DNA from: UBA7887 sp964408735 | Lineage (GTDB): Bacteria > Pseudomonadota > Alphaproteobacteria > UBA7887 | Assembly (NCBI GenBank): GCA_964408735.1 | Contig: CAYPAX010000056.1 | Location: 1-29,743, forward strand | DNA: 29,743 nucleotides | Direction of reading: 5' to 3' | Shown here: positions 15,760 through 24,086 of the stretch, piece by piece | Position numbering within the stretch: position 1 is the first letter of the stretch | Layout: every line of letters starts with the position of its first letter | Position numbers and translations under genes: made by a program | Notes under the pieces: model-generated | The model's database searches: none | What the model saw: the letters and a program-made list of their open reading frames with translations, nothing else | Told to the model about the DNA's origin: nothing

Positions 15760-17252
15760 TGGGCGAGGTCAAACGCAGGCTGGCGGCGATCCTGGCGGCA
15801 GATGTCGCCGGCTATACCAAGCACATGGCCGCCGACGAGTCGGCGACGGTAGCTGCGCTTGATTCCTGCCGGCTTGTCTTTCGCGAGAACATCGAGAGCC
15901 ATGGCGGGCGCGTGGTCGACATGGCGGGCGACAGCGTGCTGGCCGTCTTCGAGACCGCCACCGGCTCGACCGAGGCAGCACTGGCGGTGCAAAAGGCGCT
16001 TGCCGGGCGCGACATGCAGTTCCGCATCGGCGTGAATATGGGAGATGTCATCGAAAAGCCCGACGGCACGGTCTATGGCGACGGCGTGAACCTGGCCGCG
16101 CGGCTGGAAGGCTTGGCGGCGCCCGGCGGGGTGTGCATTTCCGCCGCCGTCTCGGACCAGGTCGGCGGCAAGCTTGAAGACGCCTTCGAAGACATCGGCT
16201 CGCACGAGGTCAAGAATGTGGCCAAGCCCGTGCACGCCTTTGCCTGGGGCGGCGGGGCCGCGCCGGGCTTGGCGCAAGGGCGCAAGCCGCTTGTGGCATT
16301 GGGCGAGTTCGGCGGCGGCGAGACAGCGGCGGATCTTGCTTCGGCTGTCAAGGATGCGATCGCTGCCTCGCTATCGAACCAGACCGGCTTGTCGCTGGTC
16401 AGCGACCCGGCCAAGGCCGATTACCTGGCCGAGGCGACGATACAGGTGCGCGGGGACCGCTATCGTGCGACGCTGCGCCTGCTCGACCGCGGCAGCGACG
16501 AGACCTTCGCCTCCGATCGTTTCGACGGCAGCAACGACGATCCCTTCGAGATTGAGGACGATCTCGGCCGCCGCCTCTATTCCGCCATCCGCTTTGCCAT
16601 CCTGACACGCGAATTGGAGCGCGCGAGGGTCCGCGGCGACGACGCCACCGATAGCCAAACCCTGCTCCTTAAAGCCGGCCAGCATCTCTTCGATACCGAT
16701 GTCGGCGGTTATCTCGAGGGGCGCGCCATATTGGAGAGCCTGCTCGCCCGCGAGCCCGAGAACTTCTCAGCGCTCGCGATGAAGGCGCACAGCCATCTGC
16801 ATGAGGCGTTTTGCGGCTATCGACGTGTCGCGGAAGATGACACCAAAGCGGCTTTCGCGGCAGCCAGCCGGGCCGTGCAGCTCAACGAGAACAGCGACTT
16901 CGCGCGCGTCGTCCTGGGCTCGGTCTACGTCTTCGCCATGGCCGACCCGGCCGCCGCCCGCCGCGAAACCGAGCGGGCCCTGGAGCTCAACCCCTATTAT
17001 TCATTTGCCATGCACGCCCTTGGCGGCATCCTGATGTGCCAAGGCGCCATGGACGATGGCTTGGCGCAATGCCGGCGGCTCTGGAATCGAGCCCGCGCGC
17101 ACCCAATACGCATTGGGTGTTGCGCGATATCGCCATCGGCAACTTCGCCGCCGGGCGCTACACCGAGGCTATGGAATATGCCGAACAGGCCGAACAGCGC
17201 CGCACGGGCCAGCCCCGTGCCGTGGCGGTGCTGGCGGCGGCAGCGGCGCTGA
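15756..17252 (+). CDS. Class III nucleotide cyclase-TPR protein, paralog 2 (3' frameshift)
   Basis: The open frame gives 498 residues, about 50 fewer than its neighbours. The cyclase domain is intact: metal Asp 16, Asp in DMAGDSVLAVF, NLAARLEG, and Asp again where the purine-selecting Lys is expected. The middle domain (LVALGEFGGGETAADLASAV) and first TPR-like repeats (RALELNPYYSFAMHALGGIL) align with the other copies up to GAMDDGLAQCRR, near 17078. The frame then runs into unrelated Arg/Pro/Trp-rich sequence (LWNRARAHPIRIG...) and stops at 17252. The expected C-terminus continues in another frame to 17407, so one base appears to be missing near 17073-17085. It may be a real mutation, an assembly error, or less likely recoding. 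The cyclase domain could still be active. Confidence 0.85.
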   Translation: MMGEVKRRLAAILAADVAGYTKHMAADESATVAALDSCRLVFRENIESHGGRVVDMAGDSVLAVFETATGSTEAALAVQKALAGRDMQFRIGVNMGDVIEKPDGTVYGDGVNLAARLEGLAAPGGVCISAAVSDQVGGKLEDAFEDIGSHEVKNVAKPVHAFAWGGGAAPGLAQGRKPLVALGEFGGGETAADLASAVKDAIAASLSNQTGLSLVSDPAKADYLAEATIQVRGDRYRATLRLLDRGSDETFASDRFDGSNDDPFEIEDDLGRRLYSAIRFAILTRELERARVRGDDATDSQTLLLKAGQHLFDTDVGGYLEGRAILESLLAREPENFSALAMKAHSHLHEAFCGYRRVAEDDTKAAFAAASRAVQLNENSDFARVVLGSVYVFAMADPAAARRETERALELNPYYSFAMHALGGILMCQGAMDDGLAQCRRLWNRARAHPIRIGCCAISPSATSPPGATPRLWNMPNRPNSAARASPVPWRCWRRQRR

Positions 17253-17407
17253 CAGGCGACGATGCAAGGGCCGGCGACACGGCCGAGAGCCTGATGGCGC
17301 AAAACCCCGACTTCCGCATAAGCGAGTATGGTGACTGGCCGTTTCAGGACCCGGCGCCCACCGAGCGCCTTCTCGAAGGCCTGCGCCTGGCGGAGTTGCC
17401 GGAATGA
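17079..17407 (+). pseudogene. Out-of-frame 3' end of cyclase paralog 2
   Basis: In the frame one base back from paralog 2, this stretch reads ALESSPRAPNTHWVLRDIA, then FAAGRYTEAMEYAEQAEQRR and the array's shared ending FRISEYGDWPFQDPAPTERL, with its TGA at 17405-17407 overlapping the start of paralog 3. It has no start codon with a ribosome site of its own that fits the family. Adding one G after CGGCGG near 17078 would restore a full-length protein of about 551 residues, equal to the sister copies. Confidence 0.85.
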
Positions 17408-19062
17408 TGGTGGAGGTCAAGCGTAGGCTGGCGGCGATCCTGGCGGCCGATGTCGCCGGCTATACCAAGCTGATGGCCGCCGACGAGACGGCGACAGTTG
17501 CCGCGCTGGATGCCGCACGCCTGGTCTTCCGCGAGCAGATCGAGGGCCAAGGCGGGCGTGTCGTTGACATGGCGGGCGACAGCGTGCTGGCCGTGTTCGA
17601 GACCGCCACCGGCGCAACGGAAGCCGCGCTCGCGGTGCAGAAGGCGCTAGCCGGGCGCGACATGCGGTTCCGCATCGGCGTGCATCTCGGCGAGGTCATA
17701 GAAAAGCCCGACGGCACGGTCTACGGCGACGGCGTGAACCTGGCCGCGCGGCTGGAAGGCTTGGCAGCGCCCGGCGGGGTGTGCATCTCCGCTGCAGTTT
17801 CGGACCAGATTGCGGGCAAGATTGAGGTAGCCTTCGAGGACCTCGGCGAGCACGAGGTCAAGAATGTGGCCAAGCCCATGCACGCTTTCGCCTGGGGCGG
17901 CGGCAAGGCGGCGGTACCCGGCAAAGGCCGCAAGCCGACGGTCGCCCTCGGCAGATTCGAGAGCAAGGGCGGAGACGAAGCCGAGGCGCTGGCGGCTGGC
18001 GTCAGGGACGATGTGATGACGTCGCTCTCCAACCAGACCGGGCTGGCGCTGGTGTCCGATCCGGATCGCGCCGATTTCGTGGTCGCCGTCAGCGTGCAGG
18101 CCTTCGGACAGCGCTATCGCGCGAATATGCACATCCTCGACCGCGGCAGCGGCCAGCACTTCGGCGCCGAGCGCATCGACGGCAGTCTCGACGATCCCTT
18201 CGAGGCCCAGGACGCGCTGTTCTATCGCATCTACAACGCCGTGCGCTTTGCGATCTATGACCATGAGGACGAGACGGCGGACCCCCGTCCCGAGACCGAG
18301 CAGGACAGTGAGACGCTGCTCTTCAAGGCCAGTCAGTTGATGTTCAGTTGCGACATGGCGTCCTATCTGCGGGCGCGGCGATTGACCGACATCGTTCGTG
18401 GCCGGGAGCCGGAGAATTTCATGGCCCTGGGCATGACCGCGCTGTCCCATCTCGCCGAGATCCAGGCCGGCTACAGGCCCATCTCGGCCGAGGACGGCGC
18501 TGCCGCGCTCAGCGCCGCGCGCCAGGCCGTACGCCTCAACGCCGGCAGCGACTTTGCCCATTTTGCGCTCGCCAGGGCCTATCTTCATTGCCAAAAGGAT
18601 TTCAAGGCTGCGCATCGCGAGGCCGAAAGGAGCCTTGAAATCTCCCCCTACTTCGCTTGGGGAAAATTGGTTTTGGGAGAAGTCCTGATCTGCTCGGGCG
18701 ATGCGGATCAAGGAATCGCCCTATGTGCGCAAGCGGCCGAAGCGAACGCGCGCGGCCTGGGCAACCATTGGCCGCCCCAATATGCGGCGCTCGGCGAATT
18801 GACGCGCGGGCATTATGAGACGGCTGTCGATCAGGCGACACGATCGGATCAACGCCTGCCCGACATCACCCGCACGCTGCTGATCCTGGCGGCGGCCGCA
18901 GCCCTCCATGGCGAAGAGGATTCGGCACGCGAGACGGCCGAGCGGATACTTGCGCGCCATCCCGAGTTCCGCATCCGCGACTTCGGCAATTGGCCATTCC
19001 GTGACGCAGAGCCGGCCGAGCGGCTGCTTGAAGGCCTGCACCTGGCAGGGTTGCCGGAATGA
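17404..19062 (+). CDS. Class III nucleotide cyclase-TPR protein, paralog 3
   Basis: This 552-residue protein starts at the ATG inside the end of paralog 2. The cyclase domain is complete (AADVAGYTKLM, DMAGDSVLAVF, GVNLAARLEGLAAPGG), with Asp in place of the selecting Lys. After an AWGG linker the middle domain (TVALGRFESKGGDEAEALAA, RYRANMHILDRGSGQHFGAE) is followed by the acidic segment DHEDETADPRPETEQDSE. That segment is unlike copies 1 and 4. TPR-like repeats follow (AHREAERSLEISPYFAWGKL), ending in the shared RIRDFGNWPFRDAEPAERLL. The acidic insert and altered repeat surfaces suggest its input differs from that of copies 1 and 4. No membrane segment or signal peptide is visible, so it should be cytoplasmic. 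Confidence 0.92.
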   Translation: MMVEVKRRLAAILAADVAGYTKLMAADETATVAALDAARLVFREQIEGQGGRVVDMAGDSVLAVFETATGATEAALAVQKALAGRDMRFRIGVHLGEVIEKPDGTVYGDGVNLAARLEGLAAPGGVCISAAVSDQIAGKIEVAFEDLGEHEVKNVAKPMHAFAWGGGKAAVPGKGRKPTVALGRFESKGGDEAEALAAGVRDDVMTSLSNQTGLALVSDPDRADFVVAVSVQAFGQRYRANMHILDRGSGQHFGAERIDGSLDDPFEAQDALFYRIYNAVRFAIYDHEDETADPRPETEQDSETLLFKASQLMFSCDMASYLRARRLTDIVRGREPENFMALGMTALSHLAEIQAGYRPISAEDGAAALSAARQAVRLNAGSDFAHFALARAYLHCQKDFKAAHREAERSLEISPYFAWGKLVLGEVLICSGDADQGIALCAQAAEANARGLGNHWPPQYAALGELTRGHYETAVDQATRSDQRLPDITRTLLILAAAAALHGEEDSARETAERILARHPEFRIRDFGNWPFRDAEPAERLLEGLHLAGLPE

Positions 19063-20720
19063 TGGGCGAGATCAAACGCCGCCTCGCGGCAATTCTGGCG
19101 GCCGATGTCGCCGGCTACACCAAGCTGATGGCCGAGGACGAGACTGCGACCGTGGCCGCGCTCGATGCCGCCCGCCTGATCTTCCGCGAGCAGATCGAGG
19201 GCCAGAGCGGACGCGTGGTCGACATGGCAGGCGACAGCGTGCTCGCGGTCTTCGAGACCGCAACCGGCGCCACGGAAGCGGCGCTCGCCGTGCAGAAAGC
19301 GCTTGCCGGAAACGACATGCAGTTCCGCATCGGTGTGCATCTGGGCGAGGTCATCGAGAAGCCCGACGGCACTGTCTACGGCGACGGTGTGAACCTGGCC
19401 GCACGCCTGGAAGGCTTGGCGGCACCAGGTGGGGTCTGTATCTCGGCTGCGGTGTCGGATCAGATTGCGGGCAAGATCGACGACGCCTTTGAGGACATCG
19501 GCGCCCACAGCGTCAAGAACGTGGCCAAGCCGGTGCACGCCTACGCCTGGGGCGGCAGCTCGGCGCAAGCCCAGGCGGGAGGGCAAGGCAAACCGACCGT
19601 CGCGCTTGGCGCGTTCGAGGCAAAGGGCGGTAGCGATGCGGAGATGCTTGCCACAGGAGCCAGGGAGGGAATCGCCACATCGTTTGCCAACCAGACCGGT
19701 TGGGAAATTCTGTCCGATACGCACGGCGCCGACTTTGTGGTAAGCGCCACGGTGCAGGTGGCGGGCTCACGCTACCGCGCCGCCTCGCGCATTCTCGACC
19801 GCAAGAGCGGCGCCCATTTCGCCGCCGACCGTTTTGATGGCAACCTCGACGATCCCTTCGCTGCCCAGGACGACCTCACCTACCGCATGTACAACGCGGT
19901 TCGCTTCGGCCTCCATCGCCGCGAGGTGGAAATGGCCGGGCAAGCGCCGACGACTGCCGACAGCGACGAGACGCTGATCCTCAAGGCCAGCGAGTACCTG
20001 TTTCAACCCTATATCGAGAAGTTCCTCGCCGCCCGGCCGCTGCTCGATAGTGTGCTGGCACGCTCGCCCGAAAACTACATGGCGCTCGCCATGCGGGCCA
20101 GTTCCCATGTCGGCGAGCTGTTCGCCGGCTATCGGGCGATCTCAGCGGCCGACTGTGAGGCCGCGTTGCGGGACGCGAACGAGGCCGTGCGCCTGAATGG
20201 CCACAGCGACTTCACCCAGTACACGCTCGGCATGACATTGCTGGCCTGTCGCGGCGACCACAAGGCCGCCGAGGCTCAAGTCGCCCGCAGCCTCGAGCTC
20301 AACCCCTATTATGCCTTCGCTATCCAGACGCTCGGGGTGATCCTGATCACCGACGGACGCGTGGAGGAAGGCATCGCGCTCTGCGCCAAGGTGGCGGCGT
20401 CGGACCCACGTGATCGCATCGCCTCATGGGCGATGCAATTTGTTGCGCTGGGGCACCTGGTCGCCCGGCGGTATGGGGAAGCTGTGGAATGGGCTCAGCG
20501 CTCCGACCGCAGGCAACCCGACGTGGCACGCACGCTCCTGGTTTTGGCGGCTGCCGCAGCGCTCGATGGCGACAGCGAGACCGCACGACAGACCACGGAG
20601 CGCATGCTGGCGCGCTACCCCGACTTCCGCATCGCCGATTTCGGCAACTTTCCCTACAAGGACCCTGAGCCTGCGGACCGGCTCGTCGAAGGCCTGCGGC
20701 TGGCGGGGCTGCCTGCATGA
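19059..20720 (+). CDS. Class III nucleotide cyclase-TPR protein, paralog 4
   Basis: This is a 553-residue protein and the last of the array, starting at ATGATG overlapping the previous stop. The cyclase domain keeps both metal Asp residues and the Asn/Arg pair in GVNLAARLEG, again with Asp at the usual Lys site. Its middle domain is closest to paralog 1: ADFVVSATVQVAGSRYRAAS and FAADRFDGNLDDPFAAQDD against similar segments there. The TPR-like part has SDFTQYTLGMTLLACRGDHK and ARSLELNPYYAFAIQTLGVI. The array ends here with a 97-base gap before the Crp/Fnr-type gene, in which I see no clear terminator. The product nucleotide is uncertain because of the Lys change. Confidence 0.92.
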   Translation: MMGEIKRRLAAILAADVAGYTKLMAEDETATVAALDAARLIFREQIEGQSGRVVDMAGDSVLAVFETATGATEAALAVQKALAGNDMQFRIGVHLGEVIEKPDGTVYGDGVNLAARLEGLAAPGGVCISAAVSDQIAGKIDDAFEDIGAHSVKNVAKPVHAYAWGGSSAQAQAGGQGKPTVALGAFEAKGGSDAEMLATGAREGIATSFANQTGWEILSDTHGADFVVSATVQVAGSRYRAASRILDRKSGAHFAADRFDGNLDDPFAAQDDLTYRMYNAVRFGLHRREVEMAGQAPTTADSDETLILKASEYLFQPYIEKFLAARPLLDSVLARSPENYMALAMRASSHVGELFAGYRAISAADCEAALRDANEAVRLNGHSDFTQYTLGMTLLACRGDHKAAEAQVARSLELNPYYAFAIQTLGVILITDGRVEEGIALCAKVAASDPRDRIASWAMQFVALGHLVARRYGEAVEWAQRSDRRQPDVARTLLVLAAAAALDGDSETARQTTERMLARYPDFRIADFGNFPYKDPEPADRLVEGLRLAGLPA

Positions 20721-20817
20721 CCGAAAAGCCAGCAGCGGCTCAGCCCCAACTCAGAGATTCTCAGCGGCGTCATTTCCTTGTAAAAGGATAGGCGTCGGCG
20801 TTGGTGTGGAGGACTGC

Positions 20818-21543
20818 ATGACCTTGGAAAAGCTCGACGAGGGGACATTCCTTCGGCAAACCGGGATGGACGATGGCGACCTCAAAGCGCTACTGCGTCT
20901 GCCTATGTTTCACGGCTTGGACAGCGAGGTCGTGCGGACGGTGCTGGCCGAGGCCCATGTGCGCCCGTATTCCAAGGACAAGCTGTTGTTTTCGCAGGAC
21001 GATCCAGCGAGCGCCTTCTATGTGGTCTTTTCCGGCTGGGTGAAGCTGTTCCGTTTGTCGGAAAGCGGACACGAGGCGGTCATCGCCTTGATCGGACCCG
21101 CCGAATCCTTCGCCGAAGCCGCCATGTTCGATAGCGGCATCTACCCGGTCAATGCGGCGGTGGTCGAAGATGCGCGAATGCTGGTGGTGCCGGCGAATCC
21201 GTTCCTGGCTCGCCTGCACGAGGATCCCGAGCTGTGTTTCCAGATCATGGGCGCGATGTCCCACTGGCTGCGGCATTTCGTGCAGGAGGTGGAGCAGCTG
21301 ACGGCCCACACCACTTCGGAGCGCCTGGCGGACTTCCTGCTGAAGCTTTGCCCGCGCCAGCAGACCGGGCCTGCCACCATTCACCTGCCGACGGACAAGT
21401 CCCTGATCGCGGGCCGCTTGGGCATGCAGCCGGAGACCTTTTCGCGCTCGCTGGCCAAGCTGCGCCCCCTCGGCGTCGAGACCCACGGCCAGAACATCGT
21501 CGTGCAGGACGTGGTCGCGCTGCAACAGGCCCTGCCGCGTTAG
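20818..21543 (+). CDS. Crp/Fnr-family transcription regulator, Dnr-like
   Basis: This 241-residue regulator starts at the ATG at 20818 behind TGGAGGA. An N-terminal cyclic-nucleotide-binding-type beta barrel (about residues 28-150: LLFSQDDPASAFYVVFSGWV, then PAESFAEAAMFDSG) is followed by a dimer helix and a winged helix (DKSLIAGRLGMQPETFSRSL). The recognition helix PETFSR resembles Dnr/NnrR and CRP-type readers of TTGAT-like half-sites. In CRP the cAMP phosphate is held by Arg-Ser in the barrel; here that region reads YPVN, so cAMP binding is unlikely. FAEAAMF is shared with Dnr, a haem-dependent NO sensor. There is no N-terminal Cys cluster as in Fnr. Its position after four cyclases and beside cox genes suggests a role in their control, but this is unproven. 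Confidence 0.9.
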   Translation: MTLEKLDEGTFLRQTGMDDGDLKALLRLPMFHGLDSEVVRTVLAEAHVRPYSKDKLLFSQDDPASAFYVVFSGWVKLFRLSESGHEAVIALIGPAESFAEAAMFDSGIYPVNAAVVEDARMLVVPANPFLARLHEDPELCFQIMGAMSHWLRHFVQEVEQLTAHTTSERLADFLLKLCPRQQTGPATIHLPTDKSLIAGRLGMQPETFSRSLAKLRPLGVETHGQNIVVQDVVALQQALPR

Positions 21544-21546
21544 AGT

Positions 21547-22320
21547 TCAGACCACGGCGCACATGCCGCCGTCGAGGTTGACCGCGACGCCGGTGATATA
21601 GGTGGCACGGGCGGAGACCAGGAAGGCCGCCAGGTCAGCGAACTCCTCGGCCTCGCCGATGCGCTTGAGCGGCACCCTTGCCGACAGCTCGTCGTAGAGC
21701 TCGTCCACCGGGCGGTCGCCGGCGCGGCGATCCCATTGGGCGCTCTTGAGCAAGCCGATGCAGATGGTGTTCACGCGGATGTTGTCGGCGGCGTATTCGT
21801 TGGCCAGCGCCTTGGTCAGGTTGATGCCGGCGGCGCGGCTGAGCGTGGTCGGCAGGGCGGCGCCTGGCGGTGCCTTGGCGCCGACGATGGTGGCGTTGAG
21901 GATCGCCCCGCCGCCGCGCGCGCGCAGGATCGGGATGGTCAGGCGGCAGAGGCGAACCGCGCCCATCACCTTGAGGTCGAAGTCGGACTGCCAGTCCTCG
22001 TCCGGCACCGCCTCGAAGCTGGCGGCGGCCGACTTGCCGGCATTGTTGATGACGATGTCGATGCCGCCGAAGCGCTCAGTGGCGGCGGCAACGAAGGATT
22101 CGATATCGCCGGGCACCGAGACGTCGGCACGATGGGCCAGAACCGCGCCGCCCGTCGCCTCGACAATGCCGTCGGCGGCGGCGCGCAAATGGTCCTCGCG
22201 GCGGGCGCAGATGGCCACCTTGCAGCCCTCCTCCGCCAGCCTCTGCGCGGTTGCCAGGCCAAGCCCGTCGCTGCCCCCCGTGATCAGCGCCACCTTGTTG
22301 CCCAAGCCGAGATCGAACAT
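21547..22320 (-). CDS. SDR-family oxidoreductase with non-canonical active site
   Basis: This 257-residue short-chain dehydrogenase/reductase has the cofactor motif TGGSDGLG at residues 14-21 and NNAG at 92-95. The C-terminal ending ITGVAVNLDGGM is also typical. The classical catalytic Tyr and Lys (YxxxK) align with T158 and R162 in LPTTLSRAAGINLTKALA, and the usual Ser aligns near T144. Loss of all three suggests altered chemistry or a binding-only role; a related SDR subgroup with the pattern SRAAG in place of SKAAL is known to me only loosely. The start has a GGGAGGG ribosome site. It is convergent with the Crp/Fnr gene, with three bases between the stops, and diverges from coxE across the palindrome-rich spacer. 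Confidence 0.92.
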   Translation of the reverse strand: MFDLGLGNKVALITGGSDGLGLATAQRLAEEGCKVAICARREDHLRAAADGIVEATGGAVLAHRADVSVPGDIESFVAAATERFGGIDIVINNAGKSAAASFEAVPDEDWQSDFDLKVMGAVRLCRLTIPILRARGGGAILNATIVGAKAPPGAALPTTLSRAAGINLTKALANEYAADNIRVNTICIGLLKSAQWDRRAGDRPVDELYDELSARVPLKRIGEAEEFADLAAFLVSARATYITGVAVNLDGGMCAVV

Positions 22321-22391
22321 CGCACCCTCCCATGTTCAGGTGACCGAAGAAGGCCCGAAACGCCAGCGCCGGTCAAGCCGCAACGCGAGCC

Positions 22392-22490
22392 GGAATTCGG
22401 TACCGGGAATTCGGTACCGGTCACCGAATTCCTAGTTGTTTTAATTATATTAAAGACTATTAGAAGTTCGGTGACTGGCACCGAATTAGG
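22392..22490. repeat. AT-cored nested palindromes, candidate REP/REPIN or MITE element
   Basis: The stretch holds a 14-base step direct repeat (GGAATTCGGTACCGG at 22392 and again at 22406). An inverted repeat has 10-base arms, GGAATTCGGT at 22406-22415 and ACCGAATTCC at 22423-22432. A second has 7-base arms, TTCGGTG at 22467-22473 and CACCGAA at 22479-22485. The two hairpins are related and lie in opposite orientation around an AT-rich core that contains the palindrome TTTAATTATATTAAA. Paired inverted palindromes of this kind resemble REP doublets mobilised by RAYT transposases. No transposase is in the window. It lies in the divergent promoter region of the SDR gene and coxE. Confidence 0.6.
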
Positions 22491-22559
22491 CCGAAAAACG
22501 GGTGCCGGCAGGCGGCAAATGAGGTTGCGGCGCGGGGGCGAAACGCGCGAGGGTCAGGC

Positions 22560-23751
22560 ATGTCCGAAACGCCAAGTCTCATGGCGGCGGCCGCTGGTGG
22601 CCACCTCGCCCAGAACGTCATGCATTTCTGCCGCTGCTTGCGCGCGGCGGGGCTGCCTGTGGGGCCGGGCAAGGTGCTCGATGCGCTGGCCGCGGTCGAG
22701 CGCACGGGGCTCGGCCGGCGCGAAGACTTCTATTGGGCGCTGCATGCCAGCCTGGTGGCGCGGCACGACCAACGCGAGCTGTTCGACCAAGCCTATCACG
22801 CCTTCTGGCGCAGCCCGGACCTGCTCGAGCGCCTGCCCGGTATCGTAGACTTCGCGCCGGTCGCCTCACCGCCGCCGGCCTCGCGGCGTGTCGCCGAAGC
22901 GCTGAGTAGCACCCGCATCGGCGGCGACGAAGGCGAGGACAGCGACGCGGACGCGGACGCGGTGCTCACCGCCTCGGGCCGCGAGGTGCTGCGCAAGATC
23001 GACTTCGAGCGCATGAGCGTGGACGAGATCGCCGCCGCCAAGCGAGCCATCGCGCGCCTGGTGGTGCGCATGAAACCGCTGCCCACGCGACGCTTCGCCG
23101 TGGACGCGCGTGGCCGGCGCATCGATCTGCGCCGATCGCTCCGCGCCAGCCTGCGAGGCGGTGGCGAGACCATCCCGCTGATCCGCCGCCGGCCCCGCCG
23201 CAAGCCGCCGCCGCTGGTCGTGTTGTGTGATATTTCCGGCTCCATGGGGCGCTATTCGCGCATGCTGCTGCACTTCCTGCACACGCTTGAGAACGCGCGC
23301 GGACGCGTGCATGCCTTCGTTTTCGGCACGCGGCTCAGCAACATCACCCGGCAATTGCGCAACAAGGACGTGGACGTGGCGCTCGATGCGGTGATCGAGG
23401 CGGTGGACGACTGGTCCGGCGGCACCCGCATCGGCGATTGCCTGCACGCCTTCAACCGCGACTGGTCGCGGCGCGTGCTGGGACAGGGCGCGGTGGTGGT
23501 GCTGATCTCCGACGGCCTCGACCGCGCCGGCGGCGACGGTCTGGACGAAGAGATGGAGCGCCTGCACAAGTCCTCTCGAAGGCTGATCTGGCTCAATCCG
23601 CTGCTGCGCTACGAGGGCTTCGAGCCCAAGGCGACCGGGGTGCGCACCATGCTGGCCCATGTTGACGATTTCAGACCGGTGCACAATCTGCAAAGCCTGG
23701 ATATGCTGGCGCGCGCGCTCAGCCACGGCGGGCGATACGAAGGAGGATTCG

Positions 23752-23768
<17 letters not shown>
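22560..23768 (+). CDS. coxE: CoxE, von Willebrand factor type A protein
   Basis: This 402-residue CoxE-family protein contains an all-helical N-terminal region (FCRCLRAAGLPVGPGKVLDA), an acidic linker (DEGEDSDADADA) and a basic stretch (IRRRPRRKPPP). A VWA domain follows from about residue 218, with the metal-ion-dependent adhesion site DISGSMG at 224-230. A later Thr in SGGTRIGD and Asp in LISDGLDR complete the metal site. In Oligotropha, CoxE partners the AAA+ ATPase CoxD to finish the Mo active site. Here CoxD is encoded in the other cox block about 9.5 kb upstream. Its last 17 bases overlap the first XdhC gene. Confidence 0.94.
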
Positions 23769-24084
<316 letters not shown>

Positions 24085-24086
24085 CC

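Larger units (their letters stand above)
14095..20720 (+). repeat. Tandem array of four cyclase-TPR paralogs (unit about 1.66 kb)
   Basis: Four homologous genes of about 1.65 kb follow head to tail at 14095, 15756, 17404 and 19059, with every junction an ATG inside the preceding TGA stop. The cyclase domains are very similar: copies 1 and 4 show about 17 differences over some 160 aligned residues by eye. The middle and TPR parts diverge much more. Copies 1 and 4 share a middle domain (RYRAASRILD, HFAADRFDG, RFGLHRRE), while copies 2 and 3 differ. This is duplication with either unequal divergence or gene conversion of the catalytic end. Confidence 0.93.

Noticed and set aside
14095..21543. 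Cyclic-nucleotide anti-phage defence system (CBASS or Pycsar type)
   Set aside because: The cyclases have TPR sensor ends rather than the short Pycsar architecture, and no effector (phospholipase, nuclease, TIR or membrane pore) lies beside them. Only a transcription regulator follows.
22392..22490. CRISPR array
   Set aside because: Only two related palindromes and one short direct repeat are present, without regular spacers or cas genes.
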